Shown piece by piece: positions 60,283 to 64,000 of a stretch of 64,000 nt of DNA. A program made the position numbers and the translations under genes. Origin of the DNA: JABISG01 sp963581435 (GTDB lineage: Bacteria > Planctomycetota > Planctomycetia > Planctomycetales > Planctomycetaceae); the NCBI GenBank assembly GCA_963581435.1, contig CAUZOL010000002.1:1-64000 (forward strand). Direction: 5' to 3'. Under the pieces are notes generated by a model. The model did no database searches, was not told where the DNA came from, and was given only the letters and a program-made list of their open reading frames with translations. The stretch's first letter is position 1. Each line of letters opens with the position of its first letter.

Positions 60283-63200
60283 CTACTTGCCGCCAGAGCC
60301 TTCAACGGGACGTTTTGCTTTCACTGGACTGGCGAGCGGCTCGTTGATCATGTTCAGATGCAGCGACGACCGGTAGAAGTTCACGGTCATCCTCTTCTCT
60401 GCGGGGTCGGCTGTGACCTCGAACTGCGACAACGATTGCTCGTTGGCCTCACTGAAAATGCTGCGACCGTTTCGCTTGTCGATCACCGCGAGGGAATATT
60501 GATTGCGATTGAAGGCCGGTGCGCGTTGAAATGGGCGATAGGTTCGTGCCGTGAAAACCAACACGGGCAAGCCAGCCGGCTGATTCACGTCGAACGACTG
60601 ATCTTCAACTCGGGTGGTCCAGATCTTTCGGCCCGTCTTGCGGTCAAAACCATAAACGTAACCGTTGACCAACGGGCTGTTATTGATGGAAACGACCTGC
60701 ACCCCGTTTGCCTGTTTTTTCGTACTGTGCGTCAGCAGGGTGTAGCGGTCGCGATTTCGCAGTACCAGGAACGAATCGATCTGGCCGTCGGGCTCGATTG
60801 AGGTGTCGATGAGAAGTTTGCCGTCGTCGGCATCGAAAATTGCGAAGTTCCCCTGATGAGGATTCAGCACGGCTACCGCGTTCTCACCCTGCTCCATAGC
60901 GATCGCTTTTGAGCCGGGCGGAACCCGTTTTCCCCAGATGTTCTTGCCGGTCCACACGTCGAACTTCTGCAGCGTTCGGCCGGTCCACACCAGCACGTTG
61001 CGGCCCTGTTTCGATAGCTGCGTCCCGTCCTGCGGTAACGGACGCGTCGCGACCTGCTCGCCATCGGCTGCCCGCAAAACGACCGCTTCTTTCGTGTTCG
61101 GGGCCACCACAAAAACAAACTCCCGATCTCCAAAGAGATCGCTGCCGCGCGCCACCGATCGTCGTTCCCACAGTGTTTCCCCGGTCAGCGGGTTGGCTGC
61201 AACCAACCGCGTCCCCACCTGATAGCAAATCAGGCTGTCGTCGATGGGAACCACCTTACCCAATGGGCGACCGTTTCGATCTTGGACCGTCATAATTCGC
61301 ACACCACCGGGACCCATCAATTGTCGGAATTGGACCGGGATATTTCGCGTTTGGCCCTTCAACCCATCCACGAGAACTTGTTGCCACAAAATCCGCGGGC
61401 CTCCATTTTCTTCCTGAAATGCATCCAGCACGATGAAGTGCGAGCCGAACACGACGATCAACAGGTGACCGTTCACGCGGGCGTAGTTTCCGTAGACATT
61501 GGAAATCGCTGATTGCAGGTTTCCCGTTGCCACTTTCCATAGCACCTTGCCGTTCTCGTCGTGGGCCATCAAACTCTGCCGTCGCGAATCGAGAGCAAGC
61601 GTCCAGCTTTCTCCCAACGGCCCGCTTGGTCCGATAATCCTCACTGGGTATTGCCGTCGGACGGACCCCTGCCGTGCCACTTTCTTTGCTTCAATTTTCT
61701 CCCCGGGCCACACCGACTTCTCTTCGAGCAGTTTGGCAATCTCTTCGGCGGCTCGCCATTCTTCGACGAGTTGCCGTCCGGTTTTTTCGTCGAGGCAAAC
61801 CACGTCGTTCCAGCGGGTGGCCAGCTCATCCAACATGGCCGCCGCAGCCATCGATTGTTTGCGGTCGATATACAACGACGCCAAACTTGCCGTTGCGAAA
61901 CCGGAGATGTTGCGGTCGGCCGAGCGCCGCAGTCGGCGGAGCAGCAATTCCTGCGCGAGAGCTTGTTTGTTCGGATCGAGACGTCCGACCAACAGCTGAC
62001 CGGCTTGGTCACCCACGGGCAGATCGACAAATGCATTCAGAAAACGAATCAGTGTCTGCGTGTCGTCTTCGTTTTCCGCCGCCTTGCTGAGCAATTCCGC
62101 GATCGCGCGGTCCAACTTCGCTCGCTGCGCTCCGCTCGACTTGCGATACACTTCGGCAATTCTTGGACGAATCCATCGATCGCTGCGCACCGTCAGCGCC
62201 GCACTCACCCGTTCCAATTCCGGTTTGCCGGTATCGGCCGTCGCCAACTTAATGTACTCGTGAAACGCTTCCTGTTGGTCGCCCATTTCATGCAATCCAG
62301 CCGCATTCAAGCGCAAATACTGTCCGCGCTGTCGTGGGTCGTCAACCAGTCGCTCAATCTCGTCGGCTGAAGAACGGTACTTCCGAAAGTCGAGTCTTAA
62401 TCCTTCCAGCAGCGATGCAACCACCAGTGTACGAGACCGCGGCGTCGGCTTCGCCGCAATCGATCTTCTCAGGTCGGCCAGTCCCTGCCGTTCGTTCCCA
62501 TCGTGCAACCGCATTTCGCCGCGCAACGCGAGGGCGTCGGCATCGGTGGGATTCTTCGCAAGCACGCCATCGGTTTGCTGCCGCAATTCGTCAAGCGACT
62601 TGAATCCCACAATCTTGTCGATCGACTGGGACACAATCACACCATCGGCTGCCGCCAGATTGCCAAAGACTTCACCGTTCCGCGATTGCGACCGGGCCAC
62701 GATGCGGCCCGACGTGAGATCGATCGAAACGATTTCACCGGTCGAAAGCGGAAGGCGGTAGTGGTGACCGTCGCGAATGCCGCGACCGCTGGGGTTTTCG
62801 ATCGAAACCGGTTCATCCCACACCGGTTCGCCCGTTTTCAGGCTGAGAGCCTGAACCTGTGAGCGGCCCACCAGAATTACCTGTCCCTCATACACGCCGG
62901 CCAAATACAGCGACTGACCGCGAGAGTGTTTCCACAACAGCGAACCATCGACGAGATCCAAGCAGTGCAAGTCGGCCGAGTCGCGAGGCGTTATCAGCAC
63001 GCGTCCCTCGGCAATCGTCGGTGCCGAATCGATCCAGCGGTCTTCGTCGTCCTGCGCACTGGTCACCGTGGATCGGATTCCTCGCCGGCGAAATGCCAAG
63101 CGCGGATCGACGGGAACTGCCGAAGTGGTGCGGGAATAACGTTGTCCCCACAGCAGGATTCGCCGCGCCGGATCGATGGCAACCACCGCCCCGGCCGTCG

Positions 63201-64000
63201 TCGGACAAATCAGGACACCGTTGCTGAAAGCCGGTGTCAAACCGGCCAATCGCCTCAGAGGAAAATCTAACAGTGCGACGTCGGGTAATGCCAACGATTG
63301 TGACCACTGAAGTGCACCGGTCTCGGCGTTGAGTACCACCAATCGCACGTCGCCGGTCACCTCTGCGATGCAATACAACTTTCCGTCGAGTGGCAACGGT
63401 GGCCCGAGGAAATACGTGCCGGCCATCTCGGACCCATATTCGCGCGGCCCCCCCACTTCCCACATCGACTTCCCGTCGGCTGCCAGATCGTATGACACTA
63501 ATTTGCTGGAACTGCGTGGTGTCGTCGTCGGACGTCGGACGCCGCGAAACACCCGTTGGGCTGGGGGGGATGCGAGAATTCCCATCTCCTCCAATGCAAA
63601 GACATACCGGCCATCGCTGCTTAACGTCCCCGCAGCCAGGTCACGCCACCCTCGCTGTGCCAGCAACGTTTCCAGCGGCATCGGCTGATTGCCCCGGATC
63701 GCCCCAGGCTGGCTATCGGTCACCACCAACACTTTATAGGCTTCCGAGACCATCGTCGTCTCCCACAGCAGTTCCCCGGTCTTCAAATGCACGGCACGGA
63801 GATTTCGCAGTGTGCGGAAAACGACCGCGTCGCCGATGATCAACGGATGAGACGCCGGCAGTGTGAGAAAACCACTGTTGTGTTTCTCCGTTTCCATTTG
63901 CCGCAAACGCGTGTTGACTTCGTCCAGGCGCGCGGGATCTTCGTCCAACGTGTCCGGGTCGCGAACGGTCGCAAATTCCCAAACCGAATCCCATGCCGGG
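60283..64000 (-). CDS. Very large PQQ-like beta-propeller/TPR protein, partial
   Basis: The frame is open through the right edge of the window, so the N-terminus is missing; the visible part is about 1238 residues. The internal TTG at 63948 is not a credible start, because upstream codons (PAWDSVWEFATVRDPDTLDE) continue the protein. The visible sequence has a first propeller (LRAVHLKTGELLWETT, GRILLWGQRY-like blades, DGSLLWKHSRGQSLYL), a helical TPR-like middle (about 460-790), and a second propeller (NPLTGETLWERRSVARGS, VWTGKNIWGKRVPPGS, DRKTGRKIWTTRVEDQ). The C-terminus is basic. It is probably an exported envelope protein; no catalytic residues could be assigned. Confidence 0.88.
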   Translation of the reverse strand, partial: PAWDSVWEFATVRDPDTLDEDPARLDEVNTRLRQMETEKHNSGFLTLPASHPLIIGDAVVFRTLRNLRAVHLKTGELLWETTMVSEAYKVLVVTDSQPGAIRGNQPMPLETLLAQRGWRDLAAGTLSSDGRYVFALEEMGILASPPAQRVFRGVRRPTTTPRSSSKLVSYDLAADGKSMWEVGGPREYGSEMAGTYFLGPPLPLDGKLYCIAEVTGDVRLVVLNAETGALQWSQSLALPDVALLDFPLRRLAGLTPAFSNGVLICPTTAGAVVAIDPARRILLWGQRYSRTTSAVPVDPRLAFRRRGIRSTVTSAQDDEDRWIDSAPTIAEGRVLITPRDSADLHCLDLVDGSLLWKHSRGQSLYLAGVYEGQVILVGRSQVQALSLKTGEPVWDEPVSIENPSGRGIRDGHHYRLPLSTGEIVSIDLTSGRIVARSQSRNGEVFGNLAAADGVIVSQSIDKIVGFKSLDELRQQTDGVLAKNPTDADALALRGEMRLHDGNERQGLADLRRSIAAKPTPRSRTLVVASLLEGLRLDFRKYRSSADEIERLVDDPRQRGQYLRLNAAGLHEMGDQQEAFHEYIKLATADTGKPELERVSAALTVRSDRWIRPRIAEVYRKSSGAQRAKLDRAIAELLSKAAENEDDTQTLIRFLNAFVDLPVGDQAGQLLVGRLDPNKQALAQELLLRRLRRSADRNISGFATASLASLYIDRKQSMAAAAMLDELATRWNDVVCLDEKTGRQLVEEWRAAEEIAKLLEEKSVWPGEKIEAKKVARQGSVRRQYPVRIIGPSGPLGESWTLALDSRRQSLMAHDENGKVLWKVATGNLQSAISNVYGNYARVNGHLLIVVFGSHFIVLDAFQEENGGPRILWQQVLVDGLKGQTRNIPVQFRQLMGPGGVRIMTVQDRNGRPLGKVVPIDDSLICYQVGTRLVAANPLTGETLWERRSVARGSDLFGDREFVFVVAPNTKEAVVLRAADGEQVATRPLPQDGTQLSKQGRNVLVWTGRTLQKFDVWTGKNIWGKRVPPGSKAIAMEQGENAVAVLNPHQGNFAIFDADDGKLLIDTSIEPDGQIDSFLVLRNRDRYTLLTHSTKKQANGVQVVSINNSPLVNGYVYGFDRKTGRKIWTTRVEDQSFDVNQPAGLPVLVFTARTYRPFQRAPAFNRNQYSLAVIDKRNGRSIFSEANEQSLSQFEVTADPAEKRMTVNFYRSSLHLNMINEPLASPVKAKRPVEGSGGK

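Noticed and set aside
1..64000. CRISPR arrays, tRNA or rRNA genes, transposases, integrases and prophage genes
   Set aside because: None could be recognised; the palindromes found are isolated pairs without regular spacers, and the phage-like module in GspM is only one domain.

Overview
This 64-kb window looks like a chromosomal segment of a planctomycete (Planctomycetota, probably order Planctomycetales). The evidence is the mix of protein types: PQQ-like propeller proteins with a WPRFRG-type start, a formylglycine sulfatase, CRTAC1/ASPIC-UnbV proteins, a sugar-dehydrogenase-like protein with fused cytochrome c domains, an ECF sigma factor translationally coupled to a Ser/Thr kinase, a DUF1080 protein, an HTTM protein and a separated set of pseudopilin genes. 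No rRNA, tRNA, transposase, prophage block or CRISPR array was seen.

Layout. 0.3-8.2 kb: an SDR-like oxidoreductase with a Cys4 motif, then mostly minus-strand genes (PQQ-like propeller protein, PPK2 polyphosphate kinase, a small NTF2-like membrane protein, and an HTTM protein with a conserved-looking partner). 8.9-12.7 kb: a pyruvate:ferredoxin/flavodoxin oxidoreductase split into two genes and ended by a clear terminator. 12.9-23.4 kb: a plus-strand run of exported FG-GAP proteins, a membrane-anchored penta-heme cytochrome c with TPRs, a CRTAC1 protein and an NHL-type propeller. 23.4-28.7 kb: a minus-strand group (PQQ-dependent sugar dehydrogenase-like protein with three CxxCH motifs, a coupled sulfatase, a methyltransferase). 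29-31.9 kb: a small HTH protein and a divergent membrane kinase with a beta-helix-like exterior.

32.4-49.8 kb is the most interesting block. An ECF sigma factor and a transmembrane kinase overlap by 4 nt. They are followed by a secreted helical protein, a secretin-like protein that keeps N-domains but shows no pore domain, and then type II secretion genes in the order E, F, G, H, I, J, K, L, M. The kinase exterior, the secreted protein and the N-terminus of the secretin-like protein appear to carry the same helical module. I infer a sensing module tied to an envelope secretion machine.

49.9-52.7 kb: a broken cytochrome/cyclase-repeat gene (one frameshift and one Trp-to-stop change), a DUF1080 lipid/sugar-hydrolase-like protein and a small lipoprotein. 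53.1-60.3 kb: a tripartite RND efflux system (pump, lipoprotein adaptor, lipoprotein TolC-like channel). 60.3 kb to the right edge: a very large PQQ-like propeller/TPR protein on the minus strand whose start lies outside the window.

Intergenic gaps carry many palindromic elements. Several are pairs of inverted hairpins with a GTAG foot, like REP/BIME elements mobilised by RAYT enzymes elsewhere. Coordinates of starts were adjusted by hand using ATG position, Shine-Dalgarno-like sequence, signal peptides and overlap with neighbours. Functional names rest on motif recognition only, with no database search.
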